This document shows, piece by piece, positions 17,354 through 25,775 of a stretch of DNA of 28,042 nucleotides (positions are counted from its first letter, which is position 1; every line of letters begins with the position of its first letter). The stretch is taken from contig JAJZIN010000010.1 in NCBI GenBank assembly GCA_021810575.1, forward strand, positions 1 to 28,042, read 5' to 3'. The notes under the pieces were generated by a model, which was not told the DNA's origin, searched no databases, and saw nothing but the letters and a program-made list of their open reading frames with translations. Origin of the DNA: Thermoplasmata archaeon (GTDB lineage: Archaea > Thermoplasmatota > Thermoplasmata > Thermoplasmatales > Thermoplasmataceae). Position numbers and translations under genes: made by a program.

Positions 17354-17373
17354 GATTTTTCTATTCACGACAT

Positions 17374-18372
17374 ATGTTGCTTGCCATTGACGGCGGTTCA
17401 ACAAAGACCATTGCTGTCATTTTTGATGATAATAAGGGTGAAATAATCTCAGCTGGCCTGGGTGGATCTGCAAATTATACTACCAATAGTGTGGAGAGCG
17501 CTATTTCAAATCTTACAAAGGCCATAAATAATGCTTTGGGTGGTGCTCAGATCCGGATGGATTCTGTTCATGAGATCATAGTGTCCATTGTTGGAATAGG
17601 GGATTCCCAGGAAGCGACTCTTATGGGCGAAAAAATTCTTACAAGCATACTAGAAGGAAAAAAATACAGTGCCATTAATGATGGTCTTGCAGCCTATTAT
17701 CTCGGGAACGGTTCCGAAAATGGAATAGTCTTCGCTCCCGGTACAGGCAGTGTGGGATATATAAAAACAGGAAGTGAGATGAAAAGGTTCGGTGGCTGGG
17801 GATGGAGCATTGGAGATATGTCCTCTGCAACCTGGTTCAGCAAGAAAGCCATTGAGATTGCCATGATGGAAATGGATTCAGAACAGGAGGAAAAACCTTT
17901 TCTTGAACACCTCCAGAGGCATTTTAAGATGCCACTCAGGGATATTGCCTGGCAAGTTGAAACCAGAAAAATGCCGAAAGAAGATCTTGCGTCTTTCTCA
18001 ACCAATCTGTCCCCAATGGCATCTTCTGGAAACAGTGAGGCACTTTCACTCTATGAACAATCCGCCATATACATGGGAAAGGTAGTAAGTGGTATCAAAA
18101 GGAGATATCCTGATGCAACGAGGGTTTCCGTAATGGGCGGGACAATGCAGGCAGGCGAATTTTATTACGAAAAGATAAGAAAACACATACCCGATGTGAA
18201 TATATATTTCGGTTATGAGATTATAGCTGGAGCCATAATGCATCGTAAGAATGATGTATCATTCAAATTCAGGGATAAATTGCTTGAACAGCTAGACAGT
18301 GCACTGAGAGCCATACCTGAAGCTGATCTTAAGAAATACCTTAATATAGAGAGGCCATTGCATCTTCCATGA
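17374..18372 (+). CDS. BadF/BadG/BcrA/BcrD-family sugar kinase
   Basis: The 332-residue protein has the ASKHA (actin-like) kinase fold: phosphate-1 loop DGGSTKT (6-12), NDGLAAYYLG with Asp103 as probable catalytic base, the PGTGSVGY loop (122-129), RFGGWGWSIGD (138-148), and the adenosine-site VMGGTMQAG near residue 252. These match the BadF/BcrA ATPase family, which includes N-acetylglucosamine kinases. From memory, Thermoplasma and Picrophilus members have been reported as 2-keto-3-deoxygluconate kinases in the archaeal Entner-Doudoroff pathway. Either substrate is possible here; the sugar-import context fits both. It is cytoplasmic and monocistronic with its own promoter. Its TGA abuts the stop of the convergent trmB-like gene with no base between. 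Confidence 0.85.
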   Translation: MLLAIDGGSTKTIAVIFDDNKGEIISAGLGGSANYTTNSVESAISNLTKAINNALGGAQIRMDSVHEIIVSIVGIGDSQEATLMGEKILTSILEGKKYSAINDGLAAYYLGNGSENGIVFAPGTGSVGYIKTGSEMKRFGGWGWSIGDMSSATWFSKKAIEIAMMEMDSEQEEKPFLEHLQRHFKMPLRDIAWQVETRKMPKEDLASFSTNLSPMASSGNSEALSLYEQSAIYMGKVVSGIKRRYPDATRVSVMGGTMQAGEFYYEKIRKHIPDVNIYFGYEIIAGAIMHRKNDVSFKFRDKLLEQLDSALRAIPEADLKKYLNIERPLHLP

Positions 18373-19398
18373 TCATTTCTTCTCAAAATTAAAGGTACCC
18401 ACTGACATCCTTATATCCTCCAGAGTGGCATTTTTTCCACCCACGCTTAACTCACCATTTTCTGTTCGAATTATCAGCGCCTGCTGCAGTCCCGGTATCC
18501 TCTGGACAGATATTACTTCCGCTTCAATAGAAACGGGTCCGCTAGAATCGTATCCCTCAATTTCTACAAAGGACCTGTAACCCTTCGATGTCATATTTTC
18601 TATAAGTTCACAGGCCAGCCATGAAGAGGATATCTTTATATTTTCCATCCCTTCAAAATCTGAATAATATCTGGATGAAGTCCAGTTCATGTTGAAGTAG
18701 TAGAAATCCAGCACATCAACCAGTTCCTCTTCCTGTATGAATATAGAATAATCTGAGCCTTGCGAAAGTGAATTGGCATTGAGGAAGGCCATTTTTCTAT
18801 CCACGACCACTATCTCTACTGGCATGACATTCCTGATTCTGAGAACACCAAGCTCACACAGGCTAGTCACGTTTTGGTCACCTATATTTTCCTTCATAAC
18901 TGAACATATGGTAACGCCCTTTTTTCTCTTCCTCCTGAGGGCTGGTAAGAGATCTGTAAGTTTGCCATATTCCATGGAAAGAAGTATTTCTGATTCCGCC
19001 TGTGAAATCATGTCTTCTAGTTTGACCATCACACTTTTACTATTTTCTATAAACCATACGTTTGGTGCCCTGATTTCGAAACTCCTCCTGTTCTCCCTTA
19101 CGTATTCCTCAAGATTATCTAAGTAATTATTCATGGATTCGACATGGTGCCTGAGCGCTGCAGATGGCATCACTGCCTCATATGTTTTCTGTATGCTTGA
19201 ATTCATGATTATGAGCCCCTTTCTCTGAAGTTTTCCCAGAACATCATATGTTCTCGGCTGCGGGATTCCAGTTTCCCTTATTATTTCACTGGCTCGCATT
19301 GGACCTCTTATTAAGAGTGAAGAATATGCTTTTATTTCATAGTTGGATAGCTGAAATTTTTCCAGGTCTCTAAATGCATCAGAATCCAAGTCCATCAT
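18373..19398 (-). CDS. TrmB-family transcriptional regulator
   Basis: The 341-residue protein has a TrmB-type winged helix-turn-helix at residues 12-70 (FQLSNYEIKAYSSLL; then RASEIIRETGIPQPRTYDVL with recognition helix QPRTYDVLGKL), a helical linker (about 80-105), a PLD-like middle region (about 110-215) and a C-terminal domain ending in SVGGKNATLED, shared with the second TrmB protein in this window. TrmB proteins bind sugars and repress or activate sugar transporter and catabolic genes. It lies 49 nt downstream of the transporter-glucosidase operon on the same strand but has its own TATA-like element. The start is one of two adjacent ATGs (19398 or 19395). It converges stop-to-stop with the kinase gene. 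Confidence 0.88.
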   Translation of the reverse strand: MMDLDSDAFRDLEKFQLSNYEIKAYSSLLIRGPMRASEIIRETGIPQPRTYDVLGKLQRKGLIIMNSSIQKTYEAVMPSAALRHHVESMNNYLDNLEEYVRENRRSFEIRAPNVWFIENSKSVMVKLEDMISQAESEILLSMEYGKLTDLLPALRRKRKKGVTICSVMKENIGDQNVTSLCELGVLRIRNVMPVEIVVVDRKMAFLNANSLSQGSDYSIFIQEEELVDVLDFYYFNMNWTSSRYYSDFEGMENIKISSSWLACELIENMTSKGYRSFVEIEGYDSSGPVSIEAEVISVQRIPGLQQALIIRTENGELSVGGKNATLEDIRMSVGTFNFEKK

Positions 19399-19410
19399 CC
19401 GGATTATGCT

Positions 19411-19423
19411 TTAAAAATATATA
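19411..19423 (-). promoter_or_regulatory. TATA-like promoter of the first trmB gene
   Basis: On the minus strand TATATATTTTTAA spans 19423-19411. Its 5' half sits about 25 nt before the tandem ATGs at 19398/19395. No Shine-Dalgarno motif is seen, so a near-leaderless transcript is likely. Confidence 0.45.
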
Positions 19424-19447
19424 ATGATCCACATTACTATAAACCTT

Positions 19448-21337
19448 TCATGAATCCATAACTTCTACCTTAACCTTCCTGTGACCTGTGGATATCTCTC
19501 TGTTATGATCGTTATGAGATATATTGAACTCCCCATCCAAGAAAATTTTGAATGAACCTTTTCCATAGACATATATATTATGGTCATAAATTACTGCTGA
19601 ATTGTTTTTTATGAATATTGGAAAGAGATCATCAACTTTTAAATATGCAGGTCCCGAAACCGTTTCACCTGTGCTGAAATGAATCCATTTTCCTTCAGGC
19701 AGGTATAATTCTCTCCCCTGTGTGTTTTCCAGGTTAGGTGCGTATATTATGTTGTCACCCAGCATGTACTGATCCTGGATGTGTATGGCTGTTTCATCGT
19801 TCCAGTAATAGAATGCCATAGGTGCAACAGTTGGCTTCAGGTATTTATGAGAGAAGTATATTGACTGGTAAATTTGATCCTGAAATTTGTAACGCATTTT
19901 CACGCTCTGCATGATGTTTTCCCTGATTCTTGGAGGCTGAAGGAAAATTTCCTGCTCATTTCCTGCTTTATCCTTGTGGTTCCTGTATAATGGAAATAGA
20001 AGAGCCATCCTGTAATAGGCAGCCAGAAGATCGGGTGTGCCATTGTTGAAAAAACCCCCAAGGTCGCAGCCGCATGAGGTCACTCCACTGATAGAAAGTG
20101 ATGGGACCATGGACATCTGAAGGTAAAGATCATCAACAGATGATATATTATCTCCCGACCACATGGCTGCATATTTCTGGATGCCAGAATATCCTGACCG
20201 TGTAAGAATAAATGGATTGGAGAACTTCTCAGCCATCGATTCGTATGTTGCCTTGGCCTGAAAGTTTGGATAGGCGTTCCTTATTTCTCTGTGCTTCCTC
20301 ACCATTCCATCATCTGTTCTGTGCAGAGCGTTTCCCTCTATGATTTTGTCATCCTTGAGCACTGTTGGCTCATTCATGTCGAGCCAGATTCCATCCACGC
20401 CGTATTCAAGCCATCTCTTAATTTCTTCACCCCATTTCCTCCTGGCTTCCATGTTGAAAAAATCCGGAAAGGCAGAAATTCCCGGCCACATGGGACCTGT
20501 ATATATCTCATTTTTTTCCGTTTCCATGTATGTTCCATTCAATCTGTTGAAAACATCATATTCCTGATCTACCTTCACCGACGGATCTATAATTGTCACG
20601 ATTTTTGTATCCCTTTCATGAAGCTTGTTTATGAATGCTTCGGGTTCTCTAAAACGATCCCTGTCCCAGGTGAACAGCTTGTAATCCTTCATGTGATGTA
20701 TATCAAAATACATTGAATCTACTGGAACAAACTCCCTGTACATGTCAAGAACCTCCAGTGCAACATTATCCGGGTAGTATGTATATCGTGAGATGGAGTG
20801 ACCTGTTGCCCATTTTGGAATGAGCACAGGTTCCCCGGTCAGCCTCATATACTGCTCAAGAATTTCCTCAGGTGTCCTGCCACTGAACACAAAGAAATCA
20901 AATTCACTGGATTCAACTTCTATATTGATTTTATTGTATATATCTACACCAAAGTCAAAAACTATTTTTCCAGGATAATCCACGAAATATCCATATGCCC
21001 TGTTTCCTGCAATCAGGGTGAAGAATGGAATGGATGAATAAATTGGATCTTCACCCCTTTTATATGTGTCGGGGTCCCTGTTCATGGATACCAGCTTCCT
21101 TCTTTTCCTGTCCACAGGAAATGCCTTTTCACCAAGTCCAATTATGTGGGATTTCACAGGGAGATCTATCTGGATTGATGTACCATCACCCTGCAGATCG
21201 AACGTTGCATTGCCAGGAAGTTTAATCGAATTTTTTTCTGATGAGCTCTCATCATTCTTTCTAAAATTCATTATGGATCTGTATCCATTGAAATTTACCA
21301 CCGTGTAATCATGATTTAAATAAACTGCAAATGACAT
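19448..21337 (-). CDS. GH31 family alpha-glucosidase
   Basis: The 629-residue enzyme should hydrolyse terminal alpha-linked glucose (or xylose) from oligosaccharides by a retaining mechanism. The nucleophile is in GIWLDMNEPT (Asp320) and the acid/base in MWSGDN (Asp396). Other GH31 marks are GLGEKAFPVDRKRR (67-80), FDIHHMKDY (211-219, substrate Asp and His) and CDLGGFF (catalytic-cleft loop). The N-terminal ~165 residues are the GH31 beta-sandwich; the C-terminal ~130 residues form the usual beta domains. It has no signal peptide, so it should act on imported sugars in the cytoplasm. It is 44 nt after the ATPase gene and has an AGAGGT ribosome site, so it is the last gene of the transporter operon. 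Exact specificity (maltose, isomaltose, sucrose, xyloside) cannot be told. Confidence 0.93.
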   Translation of the reverse strand: MSFAVYLNHDYTVVNFNGYRSIMNFRKNDESSSEKNSIKLPGNATFDLQGDGTSIQIDLPVKSHIIGLGEKAFPVDRKRRKLVSMNRDPDTYKRGEDPIYSSIPFFTLIAGNRAYGYFVDYPGKIVFDFGVDIYNKINIEVESSEFDFFVFSGRTPEEILEQYMRLTGEPVLIPKWATGHSISRYTYYPDNVALEVLDMYREFVPVDSMYFDIHHMKDYKLFTWDRDRFREPEAFINKLHERDTKIVTIIDPSVKVDQEYDVFNRLNGTYMETEKNEIYTGPMWPGISAFPDFFNMEARRKWGEEIKRWLEYGVDGIWLDMNEPTVLKDDKIIEGNALHRTDDGMVRKHREIRNAYPNFQAKATYESMAEKFSNPFILTRSGYSGIQKYAAMWSGDNISSVDDLYLQMSMVPSLSISGVTSCGCDLGGFFNNGTPDLLAAYYRMALLFPLYRNHKDKAGNEQEIFLQPPRIRENIMQSVKMRYKFQDQIYQSIYFSHKYLKPTVAPMAFYYWNDETAIHIQDQYMLGDNIIYAPNLENTQGRELYLPEGKWIHFSTGETVSGPAYLKVDDLFPIFIKNNSAVIYDHNIYVYGKGSFKIFLDGEFNISHNDHNREISTGHRKVKVEVMDS

Positions 21338-21343
21338 ATTCTT

Positions 21344-21349
21344 ACCTCT
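21344..21349 (-). promoter_or_regulatory. Shine-Dalgarno site of the GH31 gene
   Basis: AGAGGT lies 6 nt before the ATG at 21337 on the minus strand. It marks an internal operon gene, in contrast with the leaderless first genes, and fixes the start. Confidence 0.6.
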
Positions 21350-21381
21350 ATTTAATTAAATGAGTTGACAGCAAACGTCAC

Positions 21382-22443
21382 TCAATTTTTATCTATCCTC
21401 TCTCCACCTGTTCCAAACAAATATATCTCCGACATTGGAATATAAAGAATTAACTCCGATGCGGGATACATTTCTGGGGTTTCTGTCAGCCTGACCCTGA
21501 CCTCCTTCCCTGATTTTGTCCTGCCTATAATTACAGAATATGAGCCGAAACTTTCAATTGTCTGCGGGTTGATCCTGATTTCTATATCCGTATCGTTCTC
21601 CTTTTTCAGCTTTATGGATTCTGGTCTAACGCCCAGATTTATCTCCTTCTCCTGAATACTGATTCCTTTTACATTAAGATCGTCTGAACTGTATGCGTCA
21701 GAAACTTTGACAAGATCGAAGAAGTTGATGGCAGGTTCTCCAAGGAAAGCGGCCACATAATCATTTACAGGATTCCTGTATACATCCATTGGCGCACCTA
21801 CCTGTTCAAGCTTTCCGTTTCTCAGAATTGCTATGTGATCTCCAAGGGACATGGCTTCCTGCTGGTCATGAGTGACATAAATGAATGTTTTTCCAAGATT
21901 TTCCTGTATTAATTTTAATTCGACCCTTATCTGGTTCCTTATTTTTGCATCCAGGTTCGAGAGAGGTTCATCAAGAAGAAATATACCCGGGTCCCGTACC
22001 AGTGCCCTTCCCAGGGATACCCTCTGTGCCTGCCCACCAGATAGTTCCCTTGGATATCTGTCCAGATATTGCTCCAGTCCCAGCGTGTTTGATACTTCAT
22101 CCACCTTCTTTGCTATTTTGTCCTTCGGAAACTTTCTCATTCTCAGAGGGAATGCGATGTTATTTCTCACGGTGAGGTGAGGATAAAGCGCATAATCCTG
22201 AAAGACCATTGCGATGCCACGCTGGACAGGACTCATGTGATTTACTATCTTGCCATCGAACATGATGTCACCTGATGTTGCCTTTTCCAGGCCTGCTATT
22301 ATGTTAAGTGTTGTTGACTTGCCAGAGCCTGATGCACCAAGAAGGATGAAAAACTCCTTGTCCTCAACATCGAGATTCAAATCTTTTAACACCACTGTGC
22401 TTGAAAACTTTTTGCTAATATTTGCTAATTTAACTGAAACCAT
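21382..22443 (-). CDS. MalK/UgpC-type ABC sugar transporter ATPase
   Basis: The 353-residue protein powers carbohydrate import on the cytoplasmic face. It contains Walker A GASGSGKST (36-44), Q-loop VFQDYALYPH (Gln82), signature LSGGQ (134-138), Walker B FLLDEP (155-160, catalytic Glu159), D-loop SNLDA and the switch His192. After about residue 235 comes the C-terminal OB-fold (TOBE/MalK-type) domain with GVRPES (272-277), typical of CUT1 ATPases and a possible regulatory site. It begins 4 nt after the permease stop, with GGGTGA just upstream of its ATG. Length matches MalK-type proteins (about 350-370). Confidence 0.93.
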   Translation of the reverse strand: MVSVKLANISKKFSSTVVLKDLNLDVEDKEFFILLGASGSGKSTTLNIIAGLEKATSGDIMFDGKIVNHMSPVQRGIAMVFQDYALYPHLTVRNNIAFPLRMRKFPKDKIAKKVDEVSNTLGLEQYLDRYPRELSGGQAQRVSLGRALVRDPGIFLLDEPLSNLDAKIRNQIRVELKLIQENLGKTFIYVTHDQQEAMSLGDHIAILRNGKLEQVGAPMDVYRNPVNDYVAAFLGEPAINFFDLVKVSDAYSSDDLNVKGISIQEKEINLGVRPESIKLKKENDTDIEIRINPQTIESFGSYSVIIGRTKSGKEVRVRLTETPEMYPASELILYIPMSEIYLFGTGGERIDKN

Positions 22444-22447
22444 ATTT

Positions 22448-23272
22448 TCACCCTTTTACTCCTCCTACGGAGAACGCTTTTATAAGATATTTTTGTGCGA
22501 ATATGTATAGAACCAGCGCTGGAATCATATATATTACAGAGGCTGCTGCGAGTTGATTGTACTGAACAGAATATGCACCAAAGTAAGTGTATATATAAAC
22601 AGCTATGGGGAAAAGATTTCTGGAGCTCAACAGAATGTATGGCACATAGAAATTTCCCCAGTTTGTTATGAAATCTAGCAGTATGAGTACAGCAATGGTT
22701 GGAAATGCCATTGGCAGGAAGACGTATAAAATAGACTGAACAGGAGACGCTCCGTCAACTAAAGCGGCCCTCTCGATAGATTTCGGTATCTGGTCAAATG
22801 AATTCTTCATTATCCAGATTGTAATTGGAAGATTCAGCACACCTAGAAATAGAATGACACCTATCTGGGTATTGTAAAGATTGACGTTCTGGTAGAACAC
22901 ATACATGGGTATTAGCAATGAAAACACTGGAAAACCCGTAAAGAACAGAATTGTGAGTATGAGTGCAATCCTGAAAGGAAACCTCTTTCTTGAGAATACA
23001 TAGGCAGCAAAGACTGCCAGAACTATTGAGAATGCAGTTCCTCCAAGGGATTGTATTAAACCGTTCTCAATGGATAATGAAAAGTATTTATTTGCGAATA
23101 TTGCCTCATATGCCCCGATTGTAAAAGCTCCAAAATTGCCAAAGCCTTCATTGCTTATGGATGCGAATCCTTCTACAAATATCCATACAAATGGTATCAG
23201 GAAAAATATTGCTAGGGCTGTTAACAGGATATAAGAAAGCGCACTTTTTATGCTAATGTTTTCAGTCTTCAA
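22448..23272 (-). CDS. MalG-type ABC sugar transporter permease
   Basis: The 274-residue inner subunit has about six transmembrane helices (near 11-32, 75-95, 102-124, 136-155, 190-208 and 240-265) and the EAA loop ERAALVDGASPVQSILYVFL (167-186) that docks on the ATPase. The CUT1 MalG-like family forms a heterodimer with the MalF-type subunit. The start codon is TTG at 23272, overlapping the end of the previous permease gene by 11 nt; GGTGAT 5 nt upstream (23283-23278) supports it, and no ATG lies in a better place. Tight packing indicates co-translation with its partners. Confidence 0.9.
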   Translation of the reverse strand: MKTENISIKSALSYILLTALAIFFLIPFVWIFVEGFASISNEGFGNFGAFTIGAYEAIFANKYFSLSIENGLIQSLGGTAFSIVLAVFAAYVFSRKRFPFRIALILTILFFTGFPVFSLLIPMYVFYQNVNLYNTQIGVILFLGVLNLPITIWIMKNSFDQIPKSIERAALVDGASPVQSILYVFLPMAFPTIAVLILLDFITNWGNFYVPYILLSSRNLFPIAVYIYTYFGAYSVQYNQLAAASVIYMIPALVLYIFAQKYLIKAFSVGGVKG

Positions 23273-24164
23273 TTTTTATCACCCGTATATATACCAGGGA
23301 CATTACCACGCCTGCGAGAATGATCATTACACCTATGGTGTTTGCCAGACCTATGTTAAAAACAGAGAATGCAGTATGATATTGATATATTGTCAGAATG
23401 TTTGTTGCATCTGAAGGACCTCCATGCGTCAGTACATAAATAAGCGTGAAAGCTCCCAGAGTCCACAGTGTGATGAGTATTAAATCAGTTAGAATGGTCT
23501 GTTTTAACATAGGCATTATGATCCTGAAAAATCTTGAAAATGGCCCGGCTCCATCAACAACTGTTGCCTTTATAATTGATGGATTGATGTTTTTTATTGC
23601 AGAACTGAAGATCAGTACGGAAAATCCCATTCCAAGCCAGGCGTTTGCGATGATTATCATATATAGAGCGTTGTGGAATGATAGGAAATGAATTGGGGCT
23701 CCTCCCAGACCTGTTATGATGTAATTTGCCAGTCCCATGGGCACATAGCTTAGTGTGCTGTACCACGTAATTCCACTCACCACCTGTGGGGTTGCCCATG
23801 CCATCAGGATTGTTAATGTAACCAGGGTTCCAAATAGTTTTTTTGTTCCGTTTATCGTATACGCAACGACAGCTCCCATAAACATCTGCCCTAAAATTGC
23901 TGAAAATACAAAAAAAACTATGGTTATAATAACAGACTGTTCAAAAACAGAGCTTGTAAAAAGTCTTTCATAATTAAATATTCCAACAAAGCTGAAGTGA
24001 TTGATATTTAGTAGGGATATATTGGTAAAAGAATAATAAACAGAAAGTGCAAGTGGATATATGAAAAAAATTCCCAGATAAAGAAATGCTGGAATTAAAG
24101 CCAGTATGTAAAATGTAGTAGAATCTTCCCTGCTGCCTGTTGATTTATTCCCCATTTTGAACAT
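23262..24164 (-). CDS. MalF-type ABC sugar transporter permease
   Basis: The 300-residue membrane protein has about six transmembrane segments, the first at residues 18-46 (ILALIPAFLYLGIFFIYPLA) after a short polar N-terminus, and the EAA loop IKATVVDGAGPFSRFFRIIM (198-217). It lacks the extra periplasmic domain of E. coli MalF, as is usual for archaeal CUT1 permeases. The start at 24164 has an AGAGGT ribosome site; an in-frame ATG three codons later is less well spaced. It lies 22 nt after the solute-binding protein gene. Confidence 0.9.
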   Translation of the reverse strand: MFKMGNKSTGSREDSTTFYILALIPAFLYLGIFFIYPLALSVYYSFTNISLLNINHFSFVGIFNYERLFTSSVFEQSVIITIVFFVFSAILGQMFMGAVVAYTINGTKKLFGTLVTLTILMAWATPQVVSGITWYSTLSYVPMGLANYIITGLGGAPIHFLSFHNALYMIIIANAWLGMGFSVLIFSSAIKNINPSIIKATVVDGAGPFSRFFRIIMPMLKQTILTDLILITLWTLGAFTLIYVLTHGGPSDATNILTIYQYHTAFSVFNIGLANTIGVMIILAGVVMSLVYIRVIKIED

Positions 24165-24169
24165 GTTTT

Positions 24170-24175
24170 ACCTCT
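24170..24175 (-). promoter_or_regulatory. Shine-Dalgarno site of the MalF-type permease gene
   Basis: AGAGGT is 5 nt before the ATG at 24164 on the minus strand, the same motif as at the GH31 gene. Confidence 0.6.
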
Positions 24176-24186
24176 ATTAAAAAAAG

Positions 24187-25740
24187 TTAGTTTTTAGAAA
24201 TTATGTAAAGATTGTTATAAAATCTTACTGTGGGTGATTGAATATTTCTGGCGGATGAATCACCTGTATGAATAACAGATGATATAACAACTGATGGACC
24301 CACGGTTGGATGTGTTACAATCTGAACCTTTGAACTTCCGAAATCTGTCACAAGGGCTGAGTCATATGCACTGAGAGCACTGGATACACTCTTTCCGCCT
24401 ACAACAACATCACTCATGGCTGCCTGAAGAGCAGTTGAAACTGTTGGATAGGTTGAGACTGGTGGCCTGTAGCTTCCATACTTTAATGCGTTTGCGTAAA
24501 ATGTATCAAGCTGTGGTGCATTAGGCATCAAATTCTTGAAGAGTGGATTGCTTGAAGCGCTTGTAGTTGCAGGTAATCCCCCTGCCAGTGCCTGCCCAGG
24601 CAGATTTATGTTTATCTGGTTCGTTGTGTTGTCCATTGCCTGCATGAATGAATATACCAGGGACTTGTTACTAACGCCACTGTACATTGCCCATCCCCAT
24701 CCACCTACCATGGAGTTGTAGTAAGGGGCCTGGCCGAACTCTGTCGGAATGTATGCAACTCCTATGTATTTCGTGAAGTTGTGTATCTCATGCGAACCTG
24801 ATGCCCACTGGTAGCCATACATCCAGCTACCATCTACAGCAATTCCTAATTTTCCTTCCTGAAGATACTGGCCTGTTGTGATGTAAGGTGTTGTACTCAA
24901 ATCAACGGTTGCCAGATTATCTGTAACAAATGCAGTCTTGTAGAAATTTAGGGTTGCATTTAATCCTGGGTTGTTTCCATACCACTGCCCGCTACTGAAG
25001 TTATAAAGACCCCATCCGGTTCCGTAGAGTAAGCCTTCAAATCCTGTAAAGCTTGCCGCTTCTCCTCCTCTTGTATCTGTATATATGTTCATGGGAACAA
25101 ATCCATTAATTGAAGATAGATTTGCCTTGAGTTCCATTGCTGTATGCAGAAGATCAGCCCAGCTTGTTGGCTGCCAGGGTGTCTTTATGCCTGCCTTCTG
25201 GAAAAGAGACATGTTATAATAAATCAGTGTGTCAGTTACCTGAGTTGGCATGCCGTATATGGTTCCATTTATTTCCATTTGCCCAAGTGCTGATGGGAAG
25301 AATGAATTCTTTTCTGTGCTGTTCATATAGCTATTCAAGGGAGCTATCACATTTTCATGTGCATATGTTGCAGTATAGAACATGTCCTCAAGCATTACAT
25401 CTGGTGCTGTGGATGCTTTTGATGTCATAAGATCCAGTTTATCATAGTACTGAGCTTCACTACTGGCATCTGAGGGGCCCACAAATTTTATTACCACATT
25501 TGGATGTGCCTGCTGCCACTTTGCGGTAGCATTATTTATGAAGTTCTCCCAGATATTTGTGCTCGAACTATAAACCGGTGCCGCCACTGTAATTGTCACC
25601 GTTTTGCTCGTTGTTGTCGGATGGTTAGTTATAATAAAATATGTTCCGACACCAGCCGCAATAAGAACGATTACCACAGCTATTGCTATTATAGCTTTCT
25701 TGCTGCTTCCTCCTGTTTTTATATTGCCACTACTTTCCAT
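24187..25740 (-). CDS. ABC sugar transporter solute-binding protein, membrane-anchored
   Basis: The 517-residue protein captures the sugar outside the cell for the two permeases encoded next to it. An N-terminal transmembrane anchor (about 15-38, KKAIIAIAVVIVLIAAGVGT) follows a short Lys-rich cytoplasmic stretch. A family 1 extracellular binding fold comes next, with the WQQAHPNVVIKFVGPS beta strand, GTIYGMPTQVTDTLIYYN (hinge region) and LGIAVDGSWM. There is no Cys lipobox, so it is held by the helix. A Thr/Ser-rich linker follows the anchor. I chose the ATG at 25740 rather than the longer open frame to 25851 because a TATA box sits 26 nt upstream. It is the first gene of a five-gene operon. 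The ligand is unknown; the GH31 gene suggests an alpha-glucan oligosaccharide. Confidence 0.9.
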   Translation of the reverse strand: MESSGNIKTGGSSKKAIIAIAVVIVLIAAGVGTYFIITNHPTTTSKTVTITVAAPVYSSSTNIWENFINNATAKWQQAHPNVVIKFVGPSDASSEAQYYDKLDLMTSKASTAPDVMLEDMFYTATYAHENVIAPLNSYMNSTEKNSFFPSALGQMEINGTIYGMPTQVTDTLIYYNMSLFQKAGIKTPWQPTSWADLLHTAMELKANLSSINGFVPMNIYTDTRGGEAASFTGFEGLLYGTGWGLYNFSSGQWYGNNPGLNATLNFYKTAFVTDNLATVDLSTTPYITTGQYLQEGKLGIAVDGSWMYGYQWASGSHEIHNFTKYIGVAYIPTEFGQAPYYNSMVGGWGWAMYSGVSNKSLVYSFMQAMDNTTNQININLPGQALAGGLPATTSASSNPLFKNLMPNAPQLDTFYANALKYGSYRPPVSTYPTVSTALQAAMSDVVVGGKSVSSALSAYDSALVTDFGSSKVQIVTHPTVGPSVVISSVIHTGDSSARNIQSPTVRFYNNLYIISKN

Positions 25741-25745
25741 AGTAT

Positions 25746-25775
25746 AACACATGTTTAAAATACTATATATGTGTT
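25746..25775. promoter_or_regulatory. Sugar operon promoter with TATA box inside an inverted repeat
   Basis: On the plus strand AACACAT (25746-25752) and ATGTGTT (25769-25775) are perfect 7-bp arms separated by 16 bp. Between and overlapping them lies the minus-strand TATA box ATATATAGTA (25770-25761), centred 26 nt before the ATG at 25740. A regulator bound to the arms would straddle the TATA box and block TBP/TFB, as expected for repression by a TrmB-type protein; the assignment to either TrmB here is inference. Confidence 0.5.

Larger units (their letters stand above)
16916..17373. other. Intergenic region between the cas operon and the kinase gene
   Basis: No substantial gene is visible. 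The left part contains cas upstream sequence, the middle holds a short minus-strand ORF (17098-17202), and the right end holds the kinase promoter. The strands diverge here, so each side needs its own promoter. GATCATATATCATGATAACG near 17034-17053 contains overlapping short palindromes (GATCATATATCATGATAAC region) of unknown use. Confidence 0.4.

Noticed and set aside
20291..20716. 141-codon plus-strand ORF inside the GH31 gene
   Set aside because: It is antisense to a gene with clear catalytic motifs and has Cys/His/Phe-rich shadow composition.
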